Origin: Novosphingobium barchaimii LL02
GTDB taxonomy: Bacteria > Pseudomonadota > Alphaproteobacteria > Sphingomonadales > Sphingomonadaceae
Direction: 5' to 3'
Length of the DNA stretch: 64,000 bases
Assembly: GCF_001046635.1 (NCBI RefSeq)
Contig: NZ_KQ130456.1
Location: 383,501 to 447,500 of the forward strand
This document shows positions 16,030 through 24,666 of the stretch, piece by piece. A program made the translations under genes and the position numbers. The notes beneath the pieces were generated by a model. It saw only the letters and a list, made by a program, of their open reading frames with translations, searched no databases and was not told where the DNA came from. The first letter of the stretch is position 1. Every line of letters begins with the position of its first letter.

Positions 16030-17259
16030 GTGAAGCCTGTCGCTCGTTACCTCCTGATCGTTTCCGCCGTTGGTGTTGCGGTATTCGCCACGCAGGCGAT
16101 GACGCAGCAGCTTTCGGTGCTCGACCCTGCGGTGGATGCCCGGCGCGCGCAGGCGGACATGCTGGCCGCCCGCCGGGACGGTGCGGCGGCGCGGGGCCGG
16201 GCCGAAAAGCTGGAGGCGCGCGCTCGCCAGGTCACCCAGCAAGCCGACCGTACCGCGCGCGAAGCCGCCGCGATCGCCGCGCGCATTCAGGAAACGGAAG
16301 CGGCCATTGCCGGGCAGCGCGCGCATATGCGCCTGATCGCCTCGCAGCGGGCGGATCTTCGCGCGCAGTTGGCCCAGCGTCAGGGCCCGCTCGCCCGGCT
16401 AACCGGTTCGCTCCAGCGGCTTTCGCGTCGACCGCTGCTGTTGGCGCTGCTGCGCCCCGGTTCGGTGCGCGATGCCGTCTACATGCGCGCCATGCTCGAC
16501 ACCATGCTGCCCGAGGTGGAGCGGCGCACGGCCTCTCTGCGCGGTGCGATAGAGCGAGGCCGCGCACTGGAAGGGCAGGCCCGCGCCGCCGCCGCCGGTC
16601 TTGCCCAGGCGCAGGGGCAGATGCGCGAACGCCGGCGCAGGCTCGCCGTGATCGAATCGCGGCAGCGCCTCGCCGGGCGGGAGGCCAGCGGCATCGCCGC
16701 GCGTGAGGGCGACCGTGCCGTGGCGCTCGCCGAGAAGGCCCGCGATCTGGGCGATCTGGTCAAGGAAGTGGATCGTCAGGGTACTTTGCGCGAACAGCTC
16801 GCAGCGCTGCCGGGGCCGATCGTACGCCCGCCGCGACCGGAGGACTCGCGCGTTGCCGAAGCCTCGCAGTTCGTGCCGCCGCCCGCCGGGCTGTCCAGCT
16901 ACATGCTGCCCGTCATCGGGCGGCTGGTCACGGGGTTCGGCGAGGAGGCTCCTGGTCAGGCGCGCTCGGGCGGGCTGTTGCTGGCGCCGCGCGAACAGGC
17001 ACAGGCGGTTGCCCCGGCGCCGGGCCGGGTGGCCTTTGCGGGACCTTATCGCGGCTACGACCGGATCGTCATCATCGAACATGCCAGCGGCTGGACGTCG
17101 CTCGTCACGGGTCTTGCGCGGCTGAACGTGGCGGTGGGCGACACGGTGGTGGCAGGCTCTCCCATAGGGATGTCCGGCCCGCGCAATCCGCGCATCATGG
17201 TCGAACTGCGGCAACACGGGGTTCCTGTTAATCCCCTGCAATATATCCGCTCACTATGA
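16030..17259 (+). CDS. EnvC-like murein hydrolase activator (coiled coil plus degenerate LytM domain)
   Basis: A 409-residue periplasmic protein. An N-terminal hydrophobic segment (YLLIVSAVGVAVFATQAM) acts as signal or anchor. Residues about 35-270 are a long Arg/Ala/Glu-rich coiled coil, and the C-terminal 130 residues are a LytM fold. The zinc-binding residues of active M23 enzymes are lost: where H-x-G-x-D is expected there is RSGGLLLAPREQ, and the HxH position reads MVELRQHG. Such degenerate LytM proteins (EnvC, DipM-like) do not cut peptidoglycan but activate amidases at the division site. The start is GTG 16030. Upstream of the S41 protease gene, as in many alphaproteobacteria, where the pair is thought to act in envelope remodelling. 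Confidence 0.85.
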   Translation: MKPVARYLLIVSAVGVAVFATQAMTQQLSVLDPAVDARRAQADMLAARRDGAAARGRAEKLEARARQVTQQADRTAREAAAIAARIQETEAAIAGQRAHMRLIASQRADLRAQLAQRQGPLARLTGSLQRLSRRPLLLALLRPGSVRDAVYMRAMLDTMLPEVERRTASLRGAIERGRALEGQARAAAAGLAQAQGQMRERRRRLAVIESRQRLAGREASGIAAREGDRAVALAEKARDLGDLVKEVDRQGTLREQLAALPGPIVRPPRPEDSRVAEASQFVPPPAGLSSYMLPVIGRLVTGFGEEAPGQARSGGLLLAPREQAQAVAPAPGRVAFAGPYRGYDRIVIIEHASGWTSLVTGLARLNVAVGDTVVAGSPIGMSGPRNPRIMVELRQHGVPVNPLQYIRSL

Positions 17260-17449
17260 CGGCCCGGCGCGGCGTTTTTTTCCGCCTTTCCGTTCCGGCG
17301 GGGGATGGGGATCGGCGCGGCAATACCCATATCAGCCGGAAACCCCGCCGATCCGCTGGCGTTTGCCGCCAAGGCTCGGTAGGATCACGGTCAAGAACCC
17401 CCCGTCCGGCATATAGGCCGGATGACGTTGAAAAGAGGCACATCGCCCG

Positions 17450-18805
17450 ATGAAGATCGCCCCGTTCCTTCGCGCCACGGCGCTGGTGTCCGCCGTTGCG
17501 GTGCTGCCGATCGCGACCTCCGGGCTGGCCGCGGTGGACACCCGCGCGAGCCATGAATTCGACAAGCTCTTCACCATCTACGAGATCGTCAAGGACAACT
17601 ACGTAGATCAGGTGGACGACGACAAGCTGCTCAAGGGCGCCATCGACGGTATGCTGGCCAGCCTCGACCCGCATTCGAACTATCTCGATGGCCCCTCGCT
17701 GCAGCGGCTCGAGACGATGATCGACGGCAAGTACACGGGCCTGGGCCTCTCGGTGATCGAGGATGAGGGCGCGGTGAAGATCATCTCGCCGTTCAAGGGC
17801 AGCCCGGCCGAAAAGGCGGGCCTCAAGGCGGGCGACTACATCACCCACCTCGACGGCGTGCTCTATTACGAGCGCGACCTGGACGAGGCGGTGTCCAAGA
17901 TGCGCGGCGCCGCCGGCACCTCGATCCGCCTGACCATCTTCCGCAAGGGCCGCGATGCGCCGTTCGACGTCACCGTGACGCGCGGCGTGGTGGAACTGGA
18001 GCCGGTGACGTCCGAGCTGAAGGACAATGTCGGCGTGATCTCGGTGAACGAGTTCTCGCGCGATGTCGGCAACGACGTGAACATCGCGCTGGCCGATCTC
18101 AAGAAGAAGGCGGCGCTCAAGGGCGGCAAGCTGTCGGGCCTGGTGCTTGACCTGCGCTCCAACCCCGGCGGTTCGCTGGACGAGGCGGTGGCGCTTTCCG
18201 ACCTGTTCCTGGAAAAGGGCGACATCGTTTCGCAGCGCGGCCGCAACGCCAGCGAGAACCAGTTCTACCGCGCCGAATCGATGTTCAAGGGCGATGCGGC
18301 CAAGAACCTGCCGATCGTCGTGCTGGTCGATGCCGGCTCCGCCTCGGCTTCGGAGATCGTCGCGGGCGCGCTGCAGGACCAGCACCGCGCGGTCATCATG
18401 GGCGAACGTACCTTCGGCAAGGGCTCGGTCCAGACCTTCCTGCCGCTCGACGCGAAAAGCGCGGTGAAGCTGACCACGGCCCGCTACTACACGCCTTCGG
18501 GCCATTCGGTGCAGGAGGGCGGGATCACCCCCGACATCAAGGTGCCGCAGTTGTCCGATCCCGATGCGCGGGCCCGCGCCGAGCGGGCGGTGCGCGAATC
18601 CGACCTTCGCGGCCACCTCATCAACGAGGCCTCGCTCAAGGACAAGGACCTCGAAACCGACAAGATGGACGATCCGCGCTTCAAGGTGACGGCCGCCGAG
18701 CTGGAGAAGCAGGGCATCAAGGACTTCCAGTTGCACTATGCGATCAGCACGCTGGAACGTACCGCCGGCAAGCCCGCGCTCGCCGCCGCTACCGCCAAGC
18801 GCTGA
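17450..18805 (+). CDS. S41 family carboxy-terminal processing protease (CtpA-type)
   Basis: A 451-residue exported serine protease. A signal peptide (about 1-27) is followed by an N-terminal cap, a PDZ domain at about 85-165 (YTGLGLSVIEDEGAVKIISP) and the S41 catalytic domain. The Ser/Lys dyad is predicted at Ser299 in GSASASE and Lys324 in TFGKGSVQ, with the family's spacing of 25. It should degrade or trim periplasmic proteins from the C-terminus; relatives control levels of peptidoglycan hydrolases. That fits the EnvC-like activator gene 190 bases upstream. The short gap to dsbB suggests one transcript. Confidence 0.94.
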   Translation: MKIAPFLRATALVSAVAVLPIATSGLAAVDTRASHEFDKLFTIYEIVKDNYVDQVDDDKLLKGAIDGMLASLDPHSNYLDGPSLQRLETMIDGKYTGLGLSVIEDEGAVKIISPFKGSPAEKAGLKAGDYITHLDGVLYYERDLDEAVSKMRGAAGTSIRLTIFRKGRDAPFDVTVTRGVVELEPVTSELKDNVGVISVNEFSRDVGNDVNIALADLKKKAALKGGKLSGLVLDLRSNPGGSLDEAVALSDLFLEKGDIVSQRGRNASENQFYRAESMFKGDAAKNLPIVVLVDAGSASASEIVAGALQDQHRAVIMGERTFGKGSVQTFLPLDAKSAVKLTTARYYTPSGHSVQEGGITPDIKVPQLSDPDARARAERAVRESDLRGHLINEASLKDKDLETDKMDDPRFKVTAAELEKQGIKDFQLHYAISTLERTAGKPALAAATAKR

Positions 18806-18827
18806 CCGGCATCAGGAGCACGTTTTG

Positions 18828-19328
18828 ATGTCCGTTCCTGTTGCCCCCCGTCTGCGCGCCGCGCGCTGGCTGGCTTTCGGTATTCCCACGGTGCTGCTCG
18901 GCGGGGCGCTGGTCAGCCAGTACGTCTTCGGGCTGGCGCCGTGCGAGATGTGCTGGTGGCAGCGCTATCCGCACATGTTCGCGATCCTGCTTGGCGCCCT
19001 GGCCTTTTTCTGGCGGCCGGTGCGTCCGCTGGTGGCGGTTGCGGCGCTGGCCGTGCTTGTTTCCGGGCTGATCGGCGGGTTTCATGCCGGAGTCGAATAT
19101 GGCTGGTGGCAGGGCGTCACCGCCTGCACGGCAAGTCCCTTTGCGGCGGGCGGCGATCCGCTTGCCGCGATCATGGATGCGCCGGTGATCCGCTGCGACG
19201 TGGCGCCGTGGTCCTTGCTGGGCATCTCGCTGGCGGGCTGGAATTTCCTGATCTCGACGATCGGGGCGCTGGCCGTGTTCGCTCTGGTGGCAGCAAGCGG
19301 TAATGCAGGTGGAAGGATCAGGCGATGA
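18828..19328 (+). CDS. Disulfide bond formation protein DsbB family
   Basis: A 166-residue inner-membrane protein with four predicted membrane helices. The two periplasmic cysteine pairs expected of DsbB are present: CEMC at Cys39/Cys42, followed by WWQRYPHM, and Cys100 with Cys123 in the second loop. DsbB reoxidises the periplasmic thiol oxidase and passes electrons to ubiquinone. ATG 18828 follows an AGGAG. Its last bases overlap the next start as ATGA, so it is coupled to a COQ7-family gene whose product works on the ubiquinone pool, a plausible functional link. A DsbA-like protein is encoded at 39.2 kb. Confidence 0.92.
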   Translation: MSVPVAPRLRAARWLAFGIPTVLLGGALVSQYVFGLAPCEMCWWQRYPHMFAILLGALAFFWRPVRPLVAVAALAVLVSGLIGGFHAGVEYGWWQGVTACTASPFAAGGDPLAAIMDAPVIRCDVAPWSLLGISLAGWNFLISTIGALAVFALVAASGNAGGRIRR

Positions 19329-19846
19329 CTGCTGTTTCCAGGCGCAGCGAACGGATGCTGCGGGTAGACCAGGCGGGTGAATTCGGCGCGACGCGCATTT
19401 ATGCAGGCCAGCTTGCGGTGATGGGAACGCGCGGGCCCCACTCCACCGAGATAGCCGGCATGGCCGCGCAGGAGTTGGAGCATCAGGCCCGCTTCGATGC
19501 CATGATCGCGCAGCGCGGCGTGCGCCCGACGCTGCTGCAGCCGGTGTGGTCCGTCGCCGGATTCGCGCTCGGCGCGGCGACGGCGTTGATCGGGCCGGAA
19601 GCGGCGATGGCCTGCACCGCCGCGATCGAGACCGAGATCGACCGGCACTATACCGAGCAGTTGGATGAACTGGGCGAGGAAGACCCGGAACTGGGCGAAG
19701 CGATCCTGAAATTCCGCGACGAGGAACGCCAGCACCGCGATGCCGCGCTGGCCGCCGGGGCGGAAAAGGCACCGGCCTATCCACTGCTGTTCCACGCCAT
19801 CCGCATGGGCTGCCGCGCCGCGATAAAGCTTTCGGAACGGATCTGA
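19325..19846 (+). CDS. coq7: Demethoxyubiquinone hydroxylase (COQ7 family)
   Basis: A 173-residue di-iron monooxygenase of the COQ7/Cat5 family that hydroxylates demethoxyubiquinone in ubiquinone synthesis. The iron ligands are visible: Glu19 (DQAGEFGA), Glu50 and His53 (QELEH), Glu102 in the E-x-x-I-x-x-H-Y motif, and Glu134 with His137 (EERQH). No ligand is missing, so it should be active, peripheral to the inner membrane. It starts within the stop of dsbB. A 117-base gap follows before the next gene. Confidence 0.93.
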   Translation: MTAVSRRSERMLRVDQAGEFGATRIYAGQLAVMGTRGPHSTEIAGMAAQELEHQARFDAMIAQRGVRPTLLQPVWSVAGFALGAATALIGPEAAMACTAAIETEIDRHYTEQLDELGEEDPELGEAILKFRDEERQHRDAALAAGAEKAPAYPLLFHAIRMGCRAAIKLSERI

Positions 19847-19963
19847 CGGTTCGCGGGTTGACCTGATACAGGGATAAGCCCGCAGCTTAAGCTATCGTTC
19901 AACCCGGTACGTACCTATGTCGGTTATGTACCCTGCCGTTACCGACCTGTTGGAGCCTTCGCG

Positions 19964-20551
19964 ATGACCCGCCTCCTGATCTCTGCCGTATGCGGCGCCG
20001 CCCTGGCGCTGACGGCTGCGCCTGCCTTCGCGCAGCAGAGCGTCCCGGTGGATGCCGGCGCGGGCAACAGCGACGAGAAGGTGAATCAGCTCATCATCTA
20101 CGGGCAGGATGCCTGCCCGCCGTCCAGCGACAGCGAACTGGTGATCTGCGTGCGCAAGGGCGAAGGGGAGAGATTCCGTATCCCCGAGCCGCTGCGGGGC
20201 ATCGATTCGCCCAAATCGGAAGCCTGGGCCAACAAGGTGCAGGCCTATGAAACGGTTGGCGCCTTCGGGACGCTGAGCTGCTCGCCCGTTGGCGCAGGCG
20301 GTTCGCTCGGCTGCACCCAGCAGCTGATCGACCGCGCTTCGGCGGAACGCAAGAACGGCTCGGAAGTGCGCTTCGGCGAACTGATCGCGGCAGAGCGCCA
20401 GAAGCGCCTCTCCACCATCGACGAAGATGCCGCCGCCCAGCAGGCCCGCGTCGAGGAGGCGGAAAAAGCCTACTTCGACCAGCGCCAGCGTCAGGAAGCG
20501 GCCGAAGACGCCGCTCTGGGCCAGGCGACTACCCCGCCCAAGCCGAAGTAA
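19964..20551 (+). CDS. Secreted protein of unknown function
   Basis: This 195-residue protein has a clear Sec signal peptide (MTRLLISAVCGAALALTAAP, cleavage after AFA). The mature part has four cysteines (DACPP, ELVICVRKG, LSCSPVG, LGCTQQL), likely two disulfides, and a C-terminal Glu/Ala/Gln-rich helix. I recognise no named domain; similar secreted proteins occur in sphingomonads as hypothetical proteins. It lies after COQ7 in the same direction. Periplasmic folding would use the Dsb system encoded just upstream. Confidence 0.8.
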   Translation: MTRLLISAVCGAALALTAAPAFAQQSVPVDAGAGNSDEKVNQLIIYGQDACPPSSDSELVICVRKGEGERFRIPEPLRGIDSPKSEAWANKVQAYETVGAFGTLSCSPVGAGGSLGCTQQLIDRASAERKNGSEVRFGELIAAERQKRLSTIDEDAAAQQARVEEAEKAYFDQRQRQEAAEDAALGQATTPPKPK

Positions 20552-20726
20552 GCGGCGCGGGGCCGGTTTGTCCCGCCCCGGCTCTTTCGTATATCAAGTC
20601 CCGCTTCACGCCCTGAAACGTGAATGCGCTTGTCTTGCGTGCACAATCCGGCACAGAGGCACCGCGCGGGCTTCGGCTCAGGCTTTCCCGCGCAGGGTCG
20701 CCAGTTGAAGGGAGCGGGTACGCGCT

Positions 20727-21584
20727 ATGGGCGTAACGGGGTCGATTGATATCTTCCATGCCGTGGCCGGCCTGCTGGTCGGCGTCCTTGTGGGCCTGAC
20801 CGGCGTCGGCGGCGGTTCGCTGATGACGCCGCTGCTGGTGCTGCTGTTCGGAGTCAGCGCCAAGACCGCCGTCGGCACCGACCTGCTGTTCGCCGCCATC
20901 ACCAAGATCGCCGGTTCCGCCGTCCACGGGTCGCGTGAGACGGTGGAATGGAAGATCGTGAAGCGCCTTGCCATGGGCAGCATCCCCGCTTCGCTGGTGA
21001 CGCTGGCCGTGCTGGCGAGTTTCGGCAAAGTGGGCAAGTCCACCGAGCACGTCATCCTGATCTCGCTGGCCACGCTGCTGGCGCTGACGTCGCTGGCGGT
21101 GATCGGCCGCAAGTGGCTGTTTCGCCATGCCCACGATTTCGACGCGGTGCGCTCCCCCGGGCGGGTGCTGGGCGGTACGGTGGCGCTGGGCGCGCTGATC
21201 GGCGCGGCGGTTTCGGTGTCCTCGGTGGGCGCGGGCGCGATCGGCGTGACGGTGCTGCTGATGCTCTATCCCCGCCTGCCGATGTCGCGGATCGTCGGGT
21301 CCGACATCGCCCATGCCGTGCCGCTGGCGCTGATCGCCGGCACCGGCCACTGGATCATGGGGGGCGTCGACGGCGGGCTGCTGACCAACCTGCTGATCGG
21401 CTCGATCCCGGGCGTCATCATCGGCAGCTATCTGTCGACCAACGCGCCGGACAAGGTGTTGCAACCGCTGCTGGCCGCGGTTCTGGCGATCTCGTCGTGG
21501 CAGCTGTTCGTCAAGGCCTACACACCGGAGAAGGTCAAGGTCGAGGTCATCGCACCGGCCAGGGCGGCTGCGCCTCAGCCCTGA
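20727..21584 (+). CDS. TSUP family (TauE/SafE-type) anion permease
   Basis: A 285-residue inner-membrane protein with about eight hydrophobic segments and the internal two-fold repeat of the TauE/SafE (TSUP) family. The family signature GLTGVGGGSLMTPLL is near residue 27-41, and the second repeat carries SVSSVGAGAIGVTVLL. Members export or import sulfite, sulfoacetate or other sulfur-containing or carboxylate anions; the substrate cannot be read from the sequence. GGGAG lies upstream of ATG 20727. It converges on fabI, and a strong bidirectional terminator separates them. Confidence 0.9.
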   Translation: MGVTGSIDIFHAVAGLLVGVLVGLTGVGGGSLMTPLLVLLFGVSAKTAVGTDLLFAAITKIAGSAVHGSRETVEWKIVKRLAMGSIPASLVTLAVLASFGKVGKSTEHVILISLATLLALTSLAVIGRKWLFRHAHDFDAVRSPGRVLGGTVALGALIGAAVSVSSVGAGAIGVTVLLMLYPRLPMSRIVGSDIAHAVPLALIAGTGHWIMGGVDGGLLTNLLIGSIPGVIIGSYLSTNAPDKVLQPLLAAVLAISSWQLFVKAYTPEKVKVEVIAPARAAAPQP

Positions 21585-21604
21585 GGGGCGGGGTACCTTG
21601 CGGC

Positions 21605-21646
21605 AAGGAAAAGGGGCCGGAGGATAACCTCCGGCCCCTTTTCCTT
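21605..21646. terminator. Bidirectional intrinsic terminator between the TSUP gene and fabI
   Basis: A perfect 19-bp stem (21605-21623 with 21628-21646) encloses an ATAA loop. The GC core is flanked by AAAA on one side and TTTT on the other, so it can end transcription of both converging genes. Confidence 0.9.
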
Positions 21647-21667
21647 GGCTCGTCCGAGTATCACGCC

Positions 21668-22471
21668 TCAGGTGAGGGCGATATCCGGTGCGTCTTCCTG
21701 CTTCATGCCGACGACGTGATAGCCGCAGTCCACATGATGGGTTTCGCCGGTCACGCCCGAAGACAGGTCGGACAGCAGGTACAGACCCGCGCCGCCCACG
21801 TCCTCGATCGTCACGTTGCGGCGAAGGGGCGCGTTCAGCTCGTTCCACTTGAGGATATAGCGGAAATCGCCGATGCCGCTGGCCGCCAGCGTCTTGATCG
21901 GTCCGGCGGAGATGCCGTTTACGCGGATGCCCTGCGGCCCCAGGTCGTTGGCAAGATACTTCACCGAGGCCTCAAGCGCGGCCTTGGCCACGCCCATGAC
22001 GTTGTAGTGCGGAACCACCTTCTCGGCGCCGTAATACGTCAAGGTCACGATCGAACCGCCCGCCGACATCATCGGCAGCGCCCGCTTCGTCACCGCGACC
22101 AGGCTGTAGGCCGAGATGTTCATGGTCATCAGGAAGTTGTCGAGGCTGGTGTCGACGTATTTCCCGCGCAGTTCGTTCTTGTCGGAGAAGCCGATGGCGT
22201 GGACGAGGAAGTCGATCTTCCCCCACCGTTCCTCGATCTGCGCGAAGGCAGTGTCGAGCGCTTCCATGTTGGACACGTCGCAATCGATGAGGAAATCGCT
22301 GCCCAGGCTCTCGGCCAGCGGCCTCACCCGCTTGGCCAAGGCTTCGCCCTGGTAGGAAAAGGCGAGTTCGGCGCCTTGTTCGTGCAGCTTCTTGGCGATT
22401 CCCCAGGCCAGCGACTTGTCATTTGCAAGGCCCATTATGAGGCCGCGCTTACCGTGCATCAGACCGGTCAT
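21668..22471 (-). CDS. fabI: Enoyl-[acyl-carrier-protein] reductase (NADH), FabI
   Basis: A 267-residue short-chain dehydrogenase that reduces trans-2-enoyl-ACP, the last step of each fatty-acid elongation round, and is the usual triclosan target. The catalytic triad matches E. coli numbering: Tyr146, Tyr156 and Lys163 (YYGAEKVVPHYNVMGVAK). The NADH-binding N-terminus reads GLIMGLANDKSLAWG, a FabI hallmark. Its ATG overlaps the stop of the YihY gene by four bases (ATGA), so it is the last gene of dnaJ-like/yihY/fabI on the minus strand. Confidence 0.96.
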   Translation of the reverse strand: MTGLMHGKRGLIMGLANDKSLAWGIAKKLHEQGAELAFSYQGEALAKRVRPLAESLGSDFLIDCDVSNMEALDTAFAQIEERWGKIDFLVHAIGFSDKNELRGKYVDTSLDNFLMTMNISAYSLVAVTKRALPMMSAGGSIVTLTYYGAEKVVPHYNVMGVAKAALEASVKYLANDLGPQGIRVNGISAGPIKTLAASGIGDFRYILKWNELNAPLRRNVTIEDVGGAGLYLLSDLSSGVTGETHHVDCGYHVVGMKQEDAPDIALT

Positions 22472-23511
22472 TCGTTTCTTCCTGTACTTTCCTTGTCGTT
22501 CGGCCCGGAGGGGATACCTCTGGCCGTGGCGGGGCTTGCGGGTGTGTCAGGCACTTCGGGAGCCCCCGCGAGCGCCGCATTGAGTTCGGCACCTACCACC
22601 ATCCCTAGGCCCACAAGCCAGAAAAAGAAAAGCGCGATCATCACTCCGGCGAGACTTCCATACGTAAGATCGTATGAGAAAAACGTCTGGAGGACTTTCG
22701 GCAGGGTATATGCGACGAGCAGCCACCATGCCGTGACCAGCACCGCACCCGGCCATTTCGGGCACTTTTGCTTCTGATAGGCGGACGGCGTGAGCAGGTA
22801 GAACAACAGGTAGATCGACCCGAACAGGGCGCCCGCGCTGATGGCGCTGGAAATCGCGATCTGCCCGGAAAGGTCGTCGAGCCTGGGGAAAAGTACCGAA
22901 ATGATCGTCTCGCTGGCCGAGATCAGCACTTGCGAAGACAGCGATATCAGCAGCAGCAGCACCGATCCAAAGATCAGCGCGGTGGAGATCAGCCGCGCGC
23001 GCCAGAAGCGCGGGCGCTTGGAGGTGTTGTAGGCGCGGTGCAGGATATCGCGGATCGTCTCGACCAGACTGGTGGTGGTCCACAGCCCGAAAATGCCGCC
23101 GATCCACAGCAGATGGCCGTGGCGCGCGGCGGCGACATCGTGACCTACCGGCCCAAGCACTTCGGAGACGCGCGGGGGCAGGGCGCGCAGCACCGCGTCG
23201 ATCGAGGCGCCCAGCTGGTCCTGTTCGCCCAGCGCCGAAAAGATCGCGGCCAGGGCGATGAAGAACGGGAACAGCGCCAGCAACGTCATGTAGGCCAGGT
23301 TGCCCGCATGGATGAAGCCGTCGTCCCAGGTGCCGTTTATGACGCGCATGAGGACGCGGAAAAACCGCGTGCCCGGTCCGGCCTTTCGCTTCAGCTTGCG
23401 GCGCAGCGGTTCGTGCCGGTGTGGCTCGGAGCGGTGTGGCTCGGAGCGGTGCGGCTCGGAGCGGTGATGACCGCCCGCGCCATCCGCCGCGCCGGGCGCG
23501 TCAGACGCCAA
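22468..23511 (-). CDS. YihY/virulence factor BrkB family membrane protein
   Basis: A 347-residue inner-membrane protein with about six membrane segments and the family core (GNLAYMTLLALFPFFIALAA, then LWIGGIFGLWTTTS and the late FFFWLVGLGMVVGAELNA). The family was once called RNase BN by mistake; its function is unknown. The cytoplasmic N-terminus is unusual: about 35 residues rich in His and Arg, with a three-fold HRSEP repeat encoded by a 15-bp tandem repeat. The start overlaps the end of the DnaJ-like gene by 11 bases. Confidence 0.88.
   Translation of the reverse strand: MASDAPGAADGAGGHHRSEPHRSEPHRSEPHRHEPLRRKLKRKAGPGTRFFRVLMRVINGTWDDGFIHAGNLAYMTLLALFPFFIALAAIFSALGEQDQLGASIDAVLRALPPRVSEVLGPVGHDVAAARHGHLLWIGGIFGLWTTTSLVETIRDILHRAYNTSKRPRFWRARLISTALIFGSVLLLLISLSSQVLISASETIISVLFPRLDDLSGQIAISSAISAGALFGSIYLLFYLLTPSAYQKQKCPKWPGAVLVTAWWLLVAYTLPKVLQTFFSYDLTYGSLAGVMIALFFFWLVGLGMVVGAELNAALAGAPEVPDTPASPATARGIPSGPNDKESTGRNE
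23418..23462 (-). repeat. Three tandem 15-bp units encoding HRSEP repeats
   Basis: GGTGTGGCTCGGAGC occurs at 23418-23432 and 23433-23447, and once with a single change at 23448-23462. Each unit is five codons, so changes in copy number would keep the YihY frame. Confidence 0.85.
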
Positions 23512-24448
23512 GTTTCGCGCGCACGTCGCGGGGATCGCTCCAGCCTTCGAGGCGGCGGGCTAGCTCTGCGCTGGCTTCGGCGTCTGCTTCGGGCAGGACG
23601 ATCTGGAGGGCGATGAGCAGGTCGCCGCGGCTGGCGTCCTTGCGGGTCATGCCGCGGCCCTTGAGACGCAGCACCTTGCCCGAGCTTGCGCCCGCGGGAA
23701 CGGAGAGCATGACGGCGCCGGCTGCGGTGGGGGCCTTCACCTTCGCCCCGGCCAGCGCTTCGTCCAGGGTGATCGGCAGGTCCACGCGCAAATCGTCGCC
23801 GTCCTGCCTGAAGAAGGCGTGGGGCTGGATCTGGATGGTGACGGTGGCGTCGCCGGCGCCGCCGGGGCCGACCTCGCCCTTGCCGCCGAGGCGCATCTGG
23901 GTGCCGTCCTCGACTCCCGCAGGCAGCTTGAGGTCGATCGTCTTGCCGTCGGACAAGGTGATGCGCTGCGATTTCAGCTCGGCCGCATCGGGAAGCGGCA
24001 CGGCAAGGCGGTAATTCACATTAGCGCCGCGCGGCGCGGCCCGGCCGCGCCCGCCGCCCATTCCGCCCATGCCTGCACCCGGCCCGCCGCGTCCGCCGCC
24101 GCCGAAGATGCCGCCGAAGATGTCTTCGAGGTCGATCCCCTCGTCATTGCCGAAGCCGCCGCCGAAACCGCGCTGGCCGCCAGGATGCCCGCCGCCGAAG
24201 CCGCCGCCAAAGGGGCTGGACGGATTGCCGTCGGCGTCAATCTCGCCCCGGTCGAACTGGGCGCGCTTGGCCTTGTCCGAAAGCAGGTCGTAGGCCTGCG
24301 TGATCTCGCTGAAGCGTTCGGACGCCTTGGGGTTGTCCTTGTTGGCGTCGGGGTGGAATTCCTTCGCGAGCTTGCGGTAGGCGGACTTGATGTCCTTCTC
24401 GCTCGCGCCGCGGGTTACGCCAAGGGTGGTATAGGGATCTGCTGCCAT
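23501..24448 (-). CDS. DnaJ-like co-chaperone without zinc finger (CbpA type)
   Basis: A 315-residue type-II J-domain protein. The J domain (residues 4-70) has the HPD motif in EFHPDANKD that stimulates DnaK. A Gly/Phe/Pro-rich linker follows (about 75-140) and then the two C-terminal client-binding beta domains; the cysteine-rich zinc domain of DnaJ is absent. It is therefore a CbpA-like helper of DnaK. It is the first gene of the minus-strand set ending in fabI; the 218-base gap to the divergent pdxH should hold both promoters, but I cannot place them. Confidence 0.92.
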   Translation of the reverse strand: MAADPYTTLGVTRGASEKDIKSAYRKLAKEFHPDANKDNPKASERFSEITQAYDLLSDKAKRAQFDRGEIDADGNPSSPFGGGFGGGHPGGQRGFGGGFGNDEGIDLEDIFGGIFGGGGRGGPGAGMGGMGGGRGRAAPRGANVNYRLAVPLPDAAELKSQRITLSDGKTIDLKLPAGVEDGTQMRLGGKGEVGPGGAGDATVTIQIQPHAFFRQDGDDLRVDLPITLDEALAGAKVKAPTAAGAVMLSVPAGASSGKVLRLKGRGMTRKDASRGDLLIALQIVLPEADAEASAELARRLEGWSDPRDVRAKLGV

Positions 24449-24666
24449 AATGCCTGTCTAGCTAGGTTGCGTTCAGGCTTTGGACAAGCGCGACGATGGC
24501 TTGCGGGCAGCCTTATGCTTTCCTACGAGTGGGGGAAACCGGTTTGCGGCCTTTATGTTGCGCCATGCGTTGACGAATTGCCCGCGATCAAGGCCCTTGC
24601 CGCCGTTCGCGTGCGGGGGCGGGCGGGTACGAAATTCCAGTTGGGCCGATATTCCACTTTAAGGCA

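Noticed and set aside
20948-22777. 609-codon plus-strand frame covering TSUP, fabI and yihY
   Set aside because: Runs across a strong bidirectional terminator and opposes two clear genes; a shadow.
23418-23462. CRISPR-like short repeats
   Set aside because: Three directly adjacent 15-bp units without spacers, inside a coding frame; a tandem repeat.
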